64,000 nucleotides of DNA from Stictocephala bisonia (Eukaryota > Arthropoda > Insecta > Hemiptera > Membracidae). Of this stretch, positions 25,773 to 37,209 are shown piece by piece. The translations under genes were made by a program, and so were the position numbers. Each line of letters starts with the position of its first letter. The first letter of the stretch is position 1. The stretch is from contig JAQJVL010000104.1 in assembly GCA_035578905.1 (NCBI GenBank), forward strand, positions 1,240,001 through 1,304,000, read 5' to 3'. Under the pieces are notes generated by a model that had not been told where the DNA came from, ran no database searches, and saw only the letters and a list, made by a program, of their open reading frames with translations.

Positions 25773-26209
25773 TATAGTTATTTTTAATATTTTGACTTTT
25801 TCAATGCATTTACAGTATATTTACTTACTACAGTAAAAATTATTTGATTTTGAATTGATTTTACTTTTGGCAGCGCATCATAAACAGTGGTCGGATGCGG
25901 GGTGATTATTACACGTTTGAGAATATTTTCTAGAGCTAAGGCCGCAAGTTCCGGAGCTTGATTACTACGCACATTTCATAATTTTCAAAAACATATTTTG
26001 TTAGCATGTGTTAGATTGGGTAAGTGAAGTGATGTTTTTGGTTGCAGTAATAAAACTATCGCAAAACTGATCATGCATTCACGTTTAGCGTAAAAACCAC
26101 GTAAACTAGTGAATTGAAAAGAAAAAATAAATCAACATATTAAACTACCCAGTTAAAAATGAGTTACTATCTTATCTGTTACATGTAAGTTAATTTTGAA
26201 CTACAATTT
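25773..26209. other. Non-coding spacer
   Basis: Upstream of the LINE fragment (in the LINE's orientation) no RT sequence continues. The 62-codon minus-strand frame at 25784-25972 has no recognisable motif. Confidence 0.45.
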
Positions 26210-29200
26210 TGAAATAGACAAGTGTATGTTCTTTTAAAGGGAGGCCTCTTATATGACTCCCGGCTTGGTCTCCGTCCAGTATGAAATAGACAAGTGTATG
26301 TTCTTTTAAAGGGAGGCCTCTTATATGACTCCCGGCTTGGTCTCCGTCCAGTATGAAATAGACAAGTGTATGTTCTTTTAAAGGGAGGCCTCTTATATGA
26401 CTCCCGGCTTGGTCTCCGTCCAGTATGAAATAGACAAGTGTATGTTCTTTTAAAGGGAGGCCTCTTATATGACTCCCGGCTTGGTCTCCGTCCAGTATGA
26501 AATAGACAAGTGTATGTTCTTTTAAAGGGAGGCCTCTTATATGACTCCCGGCTTGGTCTCCGTCCAGTATGAAATAGACAAGTGTATGTTCTTTTAAATG
26601 GAGGCCTCTTATATGACTCCCGGCTTGGTCTCCGTCCAGTATGAAATAGACAAGTGTATGTTCTTTTAAATGGAGGCCTCTTATATGACTCCCGGCTTGG
26701 TCTCCGTCCAGTATGAAATAGACAAGTGTATGTTCTTTTAAAGGGAGGCCTCTTATATGACTCCCGGCTTGGTCTCCGTCCAGTATGAAATAGACAAGTG
26801 TATGTTCTTTTAAAGGGAGGCCTCTTATATGACTCCCGGCTTGGTCTCCGTCCAGTATGAAATAGACAAGTGTATGTTCTTTTAAAGGGAGGCCTCTTAT
26901 ATGACTCCCGGCTTGGTCTCCGTCCAGTATGAAATAGACAAGTGTATGTTCTTTTAAAGGGAGGCCTCTTATATGACTCCCGGCTTGGTCTCCGTCCAGT
27001 ATGAAATAGACAAGTGTATGTTCTTTTAAATGGAGGCCTCTTATATGACTCCCGGCTTGGTCTCCGTCCAGTATGAAATAGACAAGTGTATGTTCTTTTA
27101 AAGGGAGGCCTCTTATATGACTCCCGGCTTGGTCTCCGTCCAGTATGAAATAGACAAGTGTATGTTCTTTTAAAGGGAGGCCTCTTATATGACTCCCGGC
27201 TTGGTCTCCGTCCAGTATGAAATAGACAAGTGTATGTTCTTTTAAAGGGAGGCCTCTTATGTGACTCCCGGCTTGGTCTCCGTCCAGTATGAAATAGACA
27301 AGTGTATGTTCTTTTAAAGGGAGGCCTCTTATATGACTCCCGGCTTGGTCTCCGTCCAGTATGAAATAGACAAGTGTATGTTCTTTTAAAGGGAGGCCTC
27401 TTATATGACTCCCGGCTTGGTCTCCGTCCAGTATGAAATAGACAAGTGTATGTTCTTTTAAAGGGAGGCCTCTTATATGACTCCCGGCTTGGTCTCCGTC
27501 CAGTATGAAATAGACAAGTGTATGTTCTTTTAAATGGAGGCCTCTTATATGACTCCCGGCTTGGTCTCCGTCCAGTATGAAATAGACAAGTGTATGTTCT
27601 TTTAAAGGGAGGCCTCTTATATGACTCCCGGCTTGGTCTCCGTCCAGTATGAAATAGACAAGTGTATGTTCTTTTAAAGGGAGGCCTCTTATATGACTCC
27701 CGGCTTGGTCTCCGTCCAGTATGAAATAGACAAGTGTATGTTCTTTTAAAGGGAGGCCTCTTATATGACTCCCGGCTTGGTCTCCGTCCAGTAGGAAATA
27801 GACAAGTGTATGTTCTTTTAAAGGGAGGCCTCTTATATGACTCCCGGCTTGGTCTCCGTCCAGTATGAAATAGACAAGTGTATGTTCTTTTAAAGGGAGG
27901 CCTCTTATGTGACTCCCGGCTTGGTCTCCGTCCAGTAGGAAATAGACAAGTGTATGTTCTTTTAAAGGGAGGCCTCTTATATGACTCCCGGCTTGGTCTC
28001 CGTCCAGTATGAAATAGACAAGTGTATGTTCTTTTAAAGGGAGGCCTCTTATATGACTCCCGGCGTGGTCTCCGTCCAGTATGAAATAGACAAGTGTATG
28101 TTCTTTTAAAGGGAGGCCTCTTATATGACTCCCGGCTTGGTCTCCGTCCAGTATGAAATAGACAAGTGTATGTTCTTTTAAATGGAGGCCTCTTATATGA
28201 CTCCCGGCTTGGTCTCCGTCCAGTATGAAATAGACAAGTGTATGTTCTTTTAAAGGGAGGCCTCTTATATGACTCCCGGCTTGGTCTCCGTCCAGTATGA
28301 AATAGACAAGTGTATGTTCTTTTAAAGGGAGGCCTCTTATATGACTCCCGGCTTGGTCTCCGTCCAGTATGAAATAGACAAGTGTATGTTCTTTTAAAGG
28401 GAGGCCTCTTATATGACTCCCGGCTTGGTCTCCGTCCAGTAGGAAATAGACAAGTGTATGTTCTTTTAAGGGGAGGCCTCTTATATGACTCCCGGCTTGG
28501 TCTCCGTCCAGTAGGAAATAGACAAGTGTATGTTCTTTTAAACGGAGGCCTCTTATATGACTCCCGGCTTGGTCTCCGTCCAGTAGGAAATAGACAAGTG
28601 TATGTTCTTTTAAATGGAGGCCTCTTATATGACTCCCGGCTTGGTCTCCGTCCAGTATGAAATAGACAAGTGTATGTTCTTTTAAAGGGAGGCCTCTTAT
28701 ATGACTCCCGGCTTGGTCTCCGTCCAGTATGAAATAGACAAGTGTATGTTCTTTTAAAGGGAGGCCTCTTATATGACTCCCGGCTTGGTCTCCGTCCAGT
28801 ACGAAATAGACAAGTGTATGTTCTTTTAAAGGGAGGCCTCTTATATGACTCCCGGCTTGGTCTCCGTCCAGTAGGACATAGACAAGTGTATGTTCTTTTA
28901 AAGGGAGGCCTCTTATATGACTCCCGGCTTGGTCTCCGTCCAGTAGGAAATAGACAAGTGTATGTTCTTTTAAAGGGAGGCCTCTTATATGACTCCCGGC
29001 TTGGTCTCCGTCCAGTAGGAAATAGACAAGTGTATGTTCTTTTAAAGGGAGGCCTCTTATATGACTCCCGGCTTGGTCTCCGTCCAGTATGAAATAGACA
29101 AGTGTATGTTCTTTTAAAGGGAGGCCTCTTATATGACTTCCGGCTTGGTCTCCGTCCAGTAGGAAATAGACAAGTGTATGTTCTTTTAAAGGGAGGCCTC

Positions 29201-29384
29201 TTATATGACTCCCGGCTTGGTCTCCGTCCAGTATGAAATAGACAAGTGTATGTTCTTTTAAAGGGAGGCCTCTTATATGACTCCCGGCTTGGTCTCCGTC
29301 CAGTATGAAATAGACAAGTGTATGTTCTTTTAAATGGAGGCCTCTTATATGACTTCCGGCTTGGTCACAGTCCAGTAGGAAATC
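26210..29384. repeat. 72-bp minisatellite, about 44 copies, 3.2 kb
   Basis: The unit begins TGAAATAGACAAGTGTATG, continues TTCTTTTAAAGGGAGGCCTC and TTATATGACTCCCGGCTTGG, and ends TCTCCGTCCAGTA. Copies are almost identical. Recurrent variants are AAATGG for AAAGGG, and GTAGGAAAT for GTATGAAAT, the latter confined to roughly 27790-29380. The minus strand is stop-free for 1,069 codons (26190-29399) as a 24-residue repeat that includes LDGDQAGSHIRGLPLKEHTL. That is expected from a unit divisible by three. By my reading about seven kinds of variant are amino-acid changing (P/H, P/R, I/L, I/V, Q/H, F/V, G/C) and about three are silent, so there is no sign of purifying selection. Treat it as a satellite array, not a gene. 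Confidence 0.95.
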
Positions 29385-29920
29385 TTTTCCCTTAGACAAA
29401 TATTACATTTCCTTAATCAAACAAAACTATAGCGTCAAGGTCATTAGCAGATTTTATGTTTATTGCTCATTGGTGCTTTATTAGTAGTTATCATTTTCAT
29501 TTCAACTAATTGTTTTAATTAGAACAATTTTAAGTTATTTACGTGTATAACAATAATTAAAATACGAAAATAATCAAAATTTTCCATTGCAATGCCTACG
29601 ACATTACATAACAAATCTAGTGTTGTTGGAAAAATGCTGGAAAATCTGCTTTTCCGTTTAACTTTGGTTTCATGTTGAATAGATCTATGATAGGTGACCT
29701 TTTAAGTTTTTCCTTAAGGTGATTTATAAAATGCACAATTACAGAAAAATACTGTATTTAAGAAAGAGATTGTCAAGAGATTTATAAAGTTGACGTTACT
29801 GTTAACATTTATCATAAATTACACGTATAGATGTAACACACTATAAATAAACAAACGTTATTGCTGATATTGACAATAGTTATATATTGAATACCAAACT
29901 AGTAAGTATGTATAATATAC
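29385..29920. other. AT-rich spacer between arrays
   Basis: Nothing recognised in this 0.5-kb interval. Confidence 0.5.
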
Positions 29921-30310
29921 TGAAGTTATCTTTTAACAACCATTACTAAAGTTATCTTTTAACAACCATTACTGAAGTTATCTTTTAACAACCATTACTA
30001 AAGTTATCTTTTAACAACCATTATTAAAGTTATATTTTAACAACCATTACTAAAGTTATCTTTTAACAACCATTACTAAAGTTATCTTTTAACGACCATT
30101 ACTAAAGTTATCTTTTAACGACCATTACTAAAGTTATCTTTTAACAACCATTACTAAAGTTATCTTTTAACAACCATTACTAAAGTTATCTTTTAATAAC
30201 CATTACTAAAGTTATCTTTTAACAACCATTACTAAAGTTATCTTTTAACGACCATTACTAAAGTTATTTTTTAACAACCATTACTAAAGTTATCTTTTAA
30301 CAACCCTTAC
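29921..30310. repeat. 26-bp minisatellite, 15 copies
   Basis: The unit is TAAAGTTATCTTTTAACAAC followed by CATTAC. It occupies 390 bp with only scattered substitutions (TGAAG, AACGACC, TTATTTTT). The first and last copies are the most altered. Confidence 0.95.
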
Positions 30311-30483
30311 GTTTGAAAGTTAACAATGGTATAGATTAATAATGGTTAGAAAAAATACCAATAATTAGAATATTGCAAAGTCAATGTGTTTTGGGAAGCG
30401 CGAAGCACTACTACATACGAGTACATTCGAAACTGACGTTCGAATAGAAAAAATACTCCTCTCTGAGTCATTCGTAAAATGTT

Positions 30484-30687
30484 CTTAAGAGTCTGCAGAG
30501 GCTGTCGGCCGTGTTGGTTTGAATCCCATAAGGAAAATGTTATTTTCGAACCGGAAAATGTTATTTTACGATAACTCGTATCCAAATAAAACAGTTATCT
30601 CCTAAAAGATTTTGTAAATGAAAGAATATGAATTTGCAAATAACATTGTTCTTATGGGATTCAACATGACCTCTGCAGACTCTTAAG
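30484..30687. repeat. Inverted repeat with about 55-60-bp arms
   Basis: The left arm (about 30484-30545) begins CTTAAGAGTCTGCAGAGG and includes GAATCCCATAAG and AATGTTATTTT. The right arm (about 30636-30687) is its reverse complement, ending CCTCTGCAGACTCTTAAG. A block of about 10 bp (CTGTCGGCC) in the left arm is unpaired. The 79-codon minus-strand frame over the left arm is not supported. This is probably a small MITE or foldback remnant. Confidence 0.75.
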
Positions 30688-30707
30688 TAGGCCTATGTTA
30701 TTTTAGC

Positions 30708-30868
<161 letters not shown>

Positions 30869-31879
30869 GTCTTTTACTTAGCCAAGAGAAATTTGAGCTT
30901 GTCTTGTTCTTTTACATTTTGTTGAAACTAAGAGACCTCCAAGAAACATCCAATCACGCCATTGTTTTTCTCTTTTAATTGTACGTTATGGGAAATATGT
31001 TTTTAATTTTATTATTAGTCTTAATAATTCTCATCTTAGTTGGAACAAAAAATGTACAGAAATTTAACTAGTTTTCACTCTGCATCAACATTACACTTTT
31101 ATTACTAAAAGACACGCTATGGTAACGCATTCAAGTTTTAATAAGTGGTTGACAGAAGTTTTTTTGTTGGTTTTATAGATTTAAGAATGTTAACTTCTCA
31201 AGAAGAAATGTTGTTATTAATTTCTTGAAACATCGTTTTCTTGGCTTCTAGAGACCATAAAATTAATTACTTGGTCTCACGGTAACCCCATGAACAATAT
31301 AGTTACAACACATTACATTTATGTGCATAAGAAAAATCAGTGATTTTACATTGATTAAAATCAATTTCAATTTATGAATTTAAACTAATTTAAATCAATT
31401 TAAAATGTTTGCATTTACTTTAAGCATACAAAAGTAACGTATCGTAACTATACGTCTCAGAAGGACTACGACGTGGCCGAATGATTCAATTCATGACCTC
31501 TAGAAGTCAAGAAAGTGTTGTTGCACGAATTTGATAGCAACATTTTTTTCTTGAAAAGTTAAAATTCTGAAACTTATCTATAACACACTTCTGTCAACCT
31601 CGTCTTAAAATATGAATACGATACCTAACGTGTTTTTTAGTACAAAAGTGTTAAGTTTATGCATAATGAAATTAGTTAAAATTCCGGTACTCTTTCTTCC
31701 AACTAGGATGAAAAAATATTAAAACTAATAATAAAATTTAAAAATACAAATCTTAACTAACAATTAAAATAGGAAAATAACTTTGTTATTGGACTATTCA
31801 TACGCGTGTTAGTCTCTTAACAAACAACTTTCAAACTCGGGTAGACATAATTGTTGCGCCGATAGTAAATAGTACGACT
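30869..31879. mobile_element. Foldback element, copy B (about 1.0 kb, arms about 460 bp)
   Basis: The left half (about 30869-31330) is a diverged reverse complement of the right half (about 31420-31879) along almost its whole length. Matching pairs, reading inward and with the right arm reverse-complemented, include these: GTTTTTAATTTTATTATTAG with ATTTTTAAATTTTATTATTAG; CATCTTAGTTGGAA with CATCCTAGTTGGAA; GGTTGACAGAAGT on both sides; TTCTTGGCTTCTAGAG with TTCTTGACTTCTAGAG; and TATAGTTACAACACATTAC with TATAGTTACGATACGTTAC. No transposase or other frame exists. It is homologous to copy A at 6240-6889 (shared CGTTTTCTTGGCTTCTAG at 31234-31251). The divergence of the arms points to an old insertion. 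Confidence 0.75.
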
Positions 31880-32120
31880 CCCTATACGCTCAGCTCAACC
31901 TTGCTCCCGAGAACGGTATCGACGAGTCCGACCGACCCGAGCGAGAGACCCGGAAAAGAACGTTTCTGAGCGGATAATTAGTGTTGTTTATCGCCCCCCA
32001 ATTACATACTATTAGTACTTCACTGTTGGGGTGGCTCTAATAACTGGCCGCCATCTTGATGTTGGTGGACTGTCTCGAGCGTACGCATGTGGCAGTGCAG
32101 TCAAATAGATCTACCTTGAC
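31880..32120. promoter_or_regulatory. CpG-retaining patch with a YY1/Pho-type site
   Basis: This is a GC-richer island with several CpGs (GTCCGACCGACCCGAGCGAG). At about 32047-32058 it contains GCCGCCATCTTG, which matches the consensus of the zinc-finger factor YY1 and its insect counterpart Pho. No open frame or transcript evidence is available. It could be a promoter, an enhancer or a Polycomb-response-type element. Function is inferred from the motif only. Confidence 0.3.
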
Positions 32121-32376
32121 CAAATTACGGGGGTTTGTGGATTTCAAACCGATGAGTGCAATTTAGTCTTGTTACAAACTAAGGTCGTTGTTAGAAAGTG
32201 TCATTCAAAGAAATTAATTGCCCAATGAAAAATTAACATCCGGTGATCATCAGCTGATCAATTTCAACATTTATTTCGCTCAGAATAGATCGAACTGAGA
32301 ACTAATAATAAGATTATTTAATGTTCTATTTTTACTTTTTATATTTTGTACGTGGTTACAGTACATTTTCATACTG
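32121..32376. other. AT-rich spacer with a palindromic E-box
   Basis: It contains GATCATCAGCTGATC near 32245. Nothing else recognised. Confidence 0.45.
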
Positions 32377-32466
32377 TACGTGTATGGGTGGGCCTGTGGA
32401 TCAATGCCATTGTACGTGTATGGACGGGCGGATGGGTCAGTACCACTGTACGTGTATGGGTGGGCT
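32377..32466 (+). repeat. G4-type minisatellite, short inverted block (about 2.5 units)
   Basis: Units of the form ACTGTACGTGTATGGGTGGGC run in the opposite orientation to the large array that starts 64 bp further on. GGGTGGGC, GGACGGGCGGATGGG and GGGTGGGC cores are present, but the four-tract motif is not intact in any of them. The two blocks are therefore arranged head-to-head around a short unique spacer (32467-32529). Confidence 0.9.
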
Positions 32467-32529
32467 ACAAATATATCTAAATTTCTGGAGGGTTTTTTCC
32501 TAGAGGCATTTAAAAAGCATTATCCTCTT

Positions 32530-33615
32530 ACTGACCCACCCGCCCACCCATACAAGCACGGTGTTACTGACCCACCCGCCCACCCATAGAAGCACGGTGT
32601 TACTAACCCACCTGCCCATCCATACAAGCACGGTGTTACTAACCCACCCACCCACCCATACAAGCACGGTGTTACTGACCCACCCGCCCACACATACAAG
32701 CACGGTGTTACTAACCCACCTGCCCACCCATACAAGCACGGTGTTACTGACCCATCTGCCCACCCACATAAGCACAGTGTTACTAACCCACCTGCCCACC
32801 CATACAAGCACGGTGTTACTAACCCACCCGCCCACCCATACAAGCACGGTGTTACTAACCCACCCGCCCACCCATACAAGCACAGTGTTACTAACCCACC
32901 TGCCCACCCATACAAGCACGGTGTTACTAACCCACCTGCCCACCCATACAAGCACGGTGTTACTGACCCATCTGCCCACCCACATAAGCACAGTGTTACT
33001 AACCCACCTGCCCACCCATACAAGCACGGTGTTACTAACCCACCCGCCCACCCATACAAGCACGGTGTTACTAACCCACCCGCCCACCCATACAAGCACG
33101 GTGTTACTAACCCACCCGCCCACCCATACAAGCACAGTGTTACTAACCCACCTGCCCACCCATACAAGCACGGTGTTACTAACCCACCTGCCCACCCATA
33201 CAAGCACGGTGTTACTGACCCATCTGCCCACCCACATAAGCACAGTGTTACTAACCCACCTGCCCACCCATACAAGCACGGTGTTACTAACCCACCCGCC
33301 CACCCATACAAGCACGGTGTTACTAACCCACCTGCCCACCCATACAAGCACGGTGTTACTGACCCATCTGCCCACCCACATAAGCACAGTGTTACTAACC
33401 CACCTGCCCACCCATACAAGCACGTTGTTCCTAACCCACCTGCCCACCCATACAAGCACGGTGTAACTAAACCACCCGCCCACCCATACAAGCACGGTGT
33501 TACTAACCCACCTGCCCACCCATACAAGCACGGTGTTACTAACCCACCTGCCCACCCATACAAGCACGGTGTTACTAACCCACCTGCCCACCCATACAAG
33601 CACGGTGTTACTAAC
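32530..33615 (-). repeat. G4-type minisatellite array 2 (C-rich on +), about 30 copies of 36 bp
   Basis: The unit contains ACCCACC(C/T)GCCCACCCAT and then ACAAGCACGGTGTTACTA. About one third of units have the CCCG form, giving GGGTGGGCGGGTGGG on the minus strand. The rest have CCTG, which breaks one G-tract. A variant unit with CATCTGCCCACCCACATAAG recurs at the 6th, 12th, 19th and 23rd units counted from about 32561, evidence of higher-order duplication. Since 36 is divisible by three, there are long repeat-only frames on both strands (390, 386 and 301 codons). None looks like a gene. Confidence 0.95.
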
Positions 33616-34069
33616 ATGTACAAGAACATAAATGTCCAAAATACGTCGAGTACTGTTTGAAATATTAAACATAATGCCATGACTAATTCATAAACCTACG
33701 TCAGTGCTTATGATATTGCACAATCAACTCACTCACTACTGCAGTTACTGAAAACGTTTGTTGCCATTGCATCTTCATAGGAATCTTATATTAGCTGTAA
33801 AACTTACAAAACTGTACATTTGTCCTGAAAAGATAAGATTGTCAGGATGTATTAAGGGCACGCTCAACGACCACGAGTAAAATTTATTCTCATGTAAATA
33901 ATTTATGTTAATTCACCGATCGTATTCATTATTTCGAAAACATTAATTACGTTTTTTATAGCTAATGGATTCAGTTTGTCGTACTCATTAATGAACTAAC
34001 ACCATGCCGAGGATAATGCCATTATGAATTACTTATCAACACTTTTACTTTGACTGAGTGTGACATTGT
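33616..34069. other. Non-coding stretch rich in ATTA words
   Basis: The segment 33840-34060 has many TAAT/ATTA words in non-repetitive sequence, as in homeodomain-bound non-coding elements. No gene. Confidence 0.35.
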
Positions 34070-34135
34070 ACACACCACTGTACGTGTAGGATGGGTGGTT
34101 CATCACCAATGCACGTGTATGGGTATTTTCAGGTG
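34070..34135 (+). repeat. Degenerate G4-type minisatellite remnant (two units)
   Basis: It contains CCACTGTACGTGTAGGATGG and then CAATGCACGTGTATGGGTA. These are two decayed units of the family, in the G-rich-on-plus orientation. The quadruplex core is lost. Confidence 0.75.
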
Positions 34136-34221
34136 CATTAGCTGTGCACCTATGCTCTAATCATCACGAATTTTACATGATGTTTATTTACGTAGTTATT
34201 TGTATATTTTATGCCCTTTAG

Positions 34222-34784
34222 GCGATGTAAATGTATACGTACCAGCGGCATAAATGTATACGTACTAGCGGCATAAATGTATACGTACTAGCGACATAAA
34301 TGTATACGTACTAGCGGCATAAATGTATACGTACTAGCGACATAAATGTATACGTACTAGCGGCATAAATGTATACGTACTAGCGGCATAAATGTATACG
34401 TACTAGCGGCATAAATGTATACGTACTAGCGGCATAAATGTATACGTACCAGCGGCATAAATGTATACGTACTAGCGGCATAAATGTATACGTACTAGCG
34501 GCATAAATGTATACGTACTAGCGGCATAAATGTATACGTACTAGTGGCATAAATGTATACGTACTAGTGGCATAAATGTATACGTACTAGCGTCATAAAT
34601 GAATACGTACTAGCGGCATAAATGTATACGTACTAGTGGCATAAATGTATACGTACTAGCGGCATAAATGTATACGTACTAGCGGCATAAATGTATACGT
34701 ACTAGCGGCATAAATGTATACGTACTAGCGGCATAAATGTATACGTACTAGCGGCATAAATGTATACGTACTAGCGGCATAAAT
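34222..34784. repeat. 23-bp minisatellite, about 24 copies
   Basis: The unit is TAGCGGCATAAATGTATACG followed by TAC. Each unit contains the palindromes GTATAC and TACGTA, overlapping, and a GTAC. Variants are AGCGACAT, AGTGGCAT, ACCAGCGG and one GAATACG. The array ends abruptly at AATGGCGTTTTCGCG. Confidence 0.95.
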
Positions 34785-37208
34785 GGCGTTTTCGCGTGGT
34801 TTAAGTACATTAAGGGTTCCATCAAATATAATATGTCCAAAACGTCAGTACAGAGATCTAAACACTATCTACGGTTTGTTATTTTTTAGAAAAATTTCTA
34901 AAAACTTTCTTGTAGCCGTTGATGTCAATGCACAATATCACCGGCTAACAGCTGTTTAGATATTCTCGGCATTTAATAGCAACTCTAACGCTTGGTAAAT
35001 AATCAAAAGCCGTGCTGTGTTGACCCTGCAAGCAATAACAGATCTAATTATGCTTGACCAGAAGGTCCAATATTAATATTATCCGTATTTACCTATTTAC
35101 GTGATAATTGAGTTATGTTGTTATTATCTGTTTATTTGTTATCGTGATTAGTTCCATGGCGGCCAACTGCATAATGTTGTACAATCTAATTGATATGATA
35201 GCCTTCGGAGGTAACTAATCCATGTTTATCTGCACCGAAATGGCAAAGAGCGCAAAAACCTCTTAGCTATTGTGATTTAGTTATAATTAATTACAATTGT
35301 TCAATTGTTGTGATTTACTATTTAATGATTGAAAATCCAATATGATAGTACGTTTACTATAAATCATAGAAATTTAATTTGATTTTTATCTTATTTTTTG
35401 TTCCTTGGAAAAACAAAAGTTCTAAATGGCTTTTCATTTAAACTATCGTTTTTAGAATTATAGTTTAAATTAAGAAAAATTAGATTTTTTAAAGTCATAG
35501 ATGTAAATAAGTGAAATTTACTTTTTCAATTTAAGTTAAAATACAACATTCAAAAGGCTGTAGCCGTGTTCTCAAAAAAATTGTTTTGGTACAGAAATAT
35601 TATGAGTTTATATTAGTTTAATGATTTTTCAGATTATTGCGTTTTTTTATGTATTTGATGTATACAATTAGTTATAACGAACGCACATTTCTCATCTCAT
35701 TATTGATTATTATTATTATTATTATTATTGTGTCATCATTACTAATTGTTGTGATACAATTTACTTAGTTTAATGCCTATGCTTTTTAACGTGGTTTAAT
35801 TTTATTTATATGAAAATTAGTGAAACTTGTTAATAAATAGTTTGTGAGCAATTAGTTAGTTATATATTAGTTTATATGTAGGTTGTTACTATCTTATTCA
35901 TAATGTTGGTAAACTGTTTAGACTTAGCTGTACTTAAGAAGCCTCAACAGCTCAAACCATCAAATTGCAATTTTTTGCCAGTTTATGCATGAGTCAGCCT
36001 ATCCTCAATGCCCCATAACAATATGTTATTCATAATCTGGCATAATTAAATATTTCTGCGAACTGCTAATAAAGGTCTAATTAGTGAATGAGCGAACCAG
36101 TTCCTTACATGACTTTGCACGTCCTTAGAAAGGGATTTGTCATAATCCAGTCCATTAGCATAATTTCATATCTGCAGGAAAAATGGCATAAATAAACTAA
36201 TGGCCCTATAGCTGCGTCATTAACGCGTGATTAACAATTTGGGGCTTCCTTCAATATTTGTTAATTATGTCCTTTTACCGATATCAAAGTAAGGAGAACC
36301 TATCAGGGTTTCTGGCAAAAAATATTATAAGCACAAAGGTAATTGAAGGTCTTTTTGAGCGTGTAAAAACAAACGCGACTGAAGTCGAATTTGCTGACTC
36401 TGTCAAATACAAATGAATATAACGAGATAAATCTAAAACAGAATTATATAAAAGTCGACAAAAACAGTCATAAATTAGTAACTGGGCAGGTGTTCAATCA
36501 ATCACAACACTGGACGTCACAATCAAACGGAAAACATCTAAAGCCCTGTTTAGCGGGGGAGGGGTGAAATTAAAAATATCGATAATGAACGGCGAGTGGA
36601 GGAAAATCAACAAACAGCGAAAAACAAAAATTGACATCGCCTCAGCAGATGATGAAAGCATTCAATCACAATTAGCGAATGGGTTTCTGGAAAGTTTTTA
36701 ATGTTACACTTGATAAATGAGTCGGGAAAAATAAATGCGGACTAAAAATTCAAGTATGAAACGTCAATACTGCGGCGAGGGGGGGGAGATATTGACAATA
36801 TTTTCACAAGATTGGCGCTCGCGGTGTTTCGACTGTTAATTAAATAAACCATCTGATGATTAACAAAAGTCCCGATACTCAGGGCTTATGTAAGGATGTA
36901 TAAAACATGCGAGGTACGTGTCGTATTAGTGTACAAGGAGGAAAGTAATTCAGGTGAGTTTACCCAAAACTATTAGAGAAACATTAAAAACTACTTTAAA
37001 AATGTCCGAAAGGTACTCTGTGCTGATGACGGACTGTGATGTTATCCTACACCACCTTATATATAGGATTACGGATAACCCCCTCACATATATACCAATT
37101 CCCACCACTTTATAGGCTCACACCCACCACCCTTTCACTGGTCATCTTTAGTTTTTTTTTTTTCTTTATCAATTAAGATACATATCGTAGTGAACTAAAA
37201 ATAGAAAC
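34785..37208. other. Non-coding stretch with enhancer-like segments
   Basis: No gene. The segments 34920-35270 and 36030-36300 are non-repetitive, contain many ATTA/TAAT words plus CAGCTG and GGCGGCCA, and look like conserved non-coding DNA. An (ATT)n run lies at about 35703-35729. The interval 36530-36860 is GC-richer, with a G9 run near 36780. At 36898 GTATAAAAC resembles a TATA box, and 55 bp later CAG/GTGAGT resembles a splice donor. This hints at a non-coding first exon but proves nothing. Confidence 0.35.
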
Positions 37209-37209
37209 T

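Noticed and set aside
26190..29399. A 1,069-codon open frame on the minus strand as a protein-coding gene
   Set aside because: It is exactly the 72-bp array translated. Unit length is divisible by three, variants are mostly amino-acid changing, and no sequence outside the array supports a gene.
32500..33680. Overlapping 390-, 386- and 301-codon frames on both strands
   Set aside because: All are translations of the 36-bp minisatellite in different frames. Simultaneous long frames on both strands show they are repeat artefacts.
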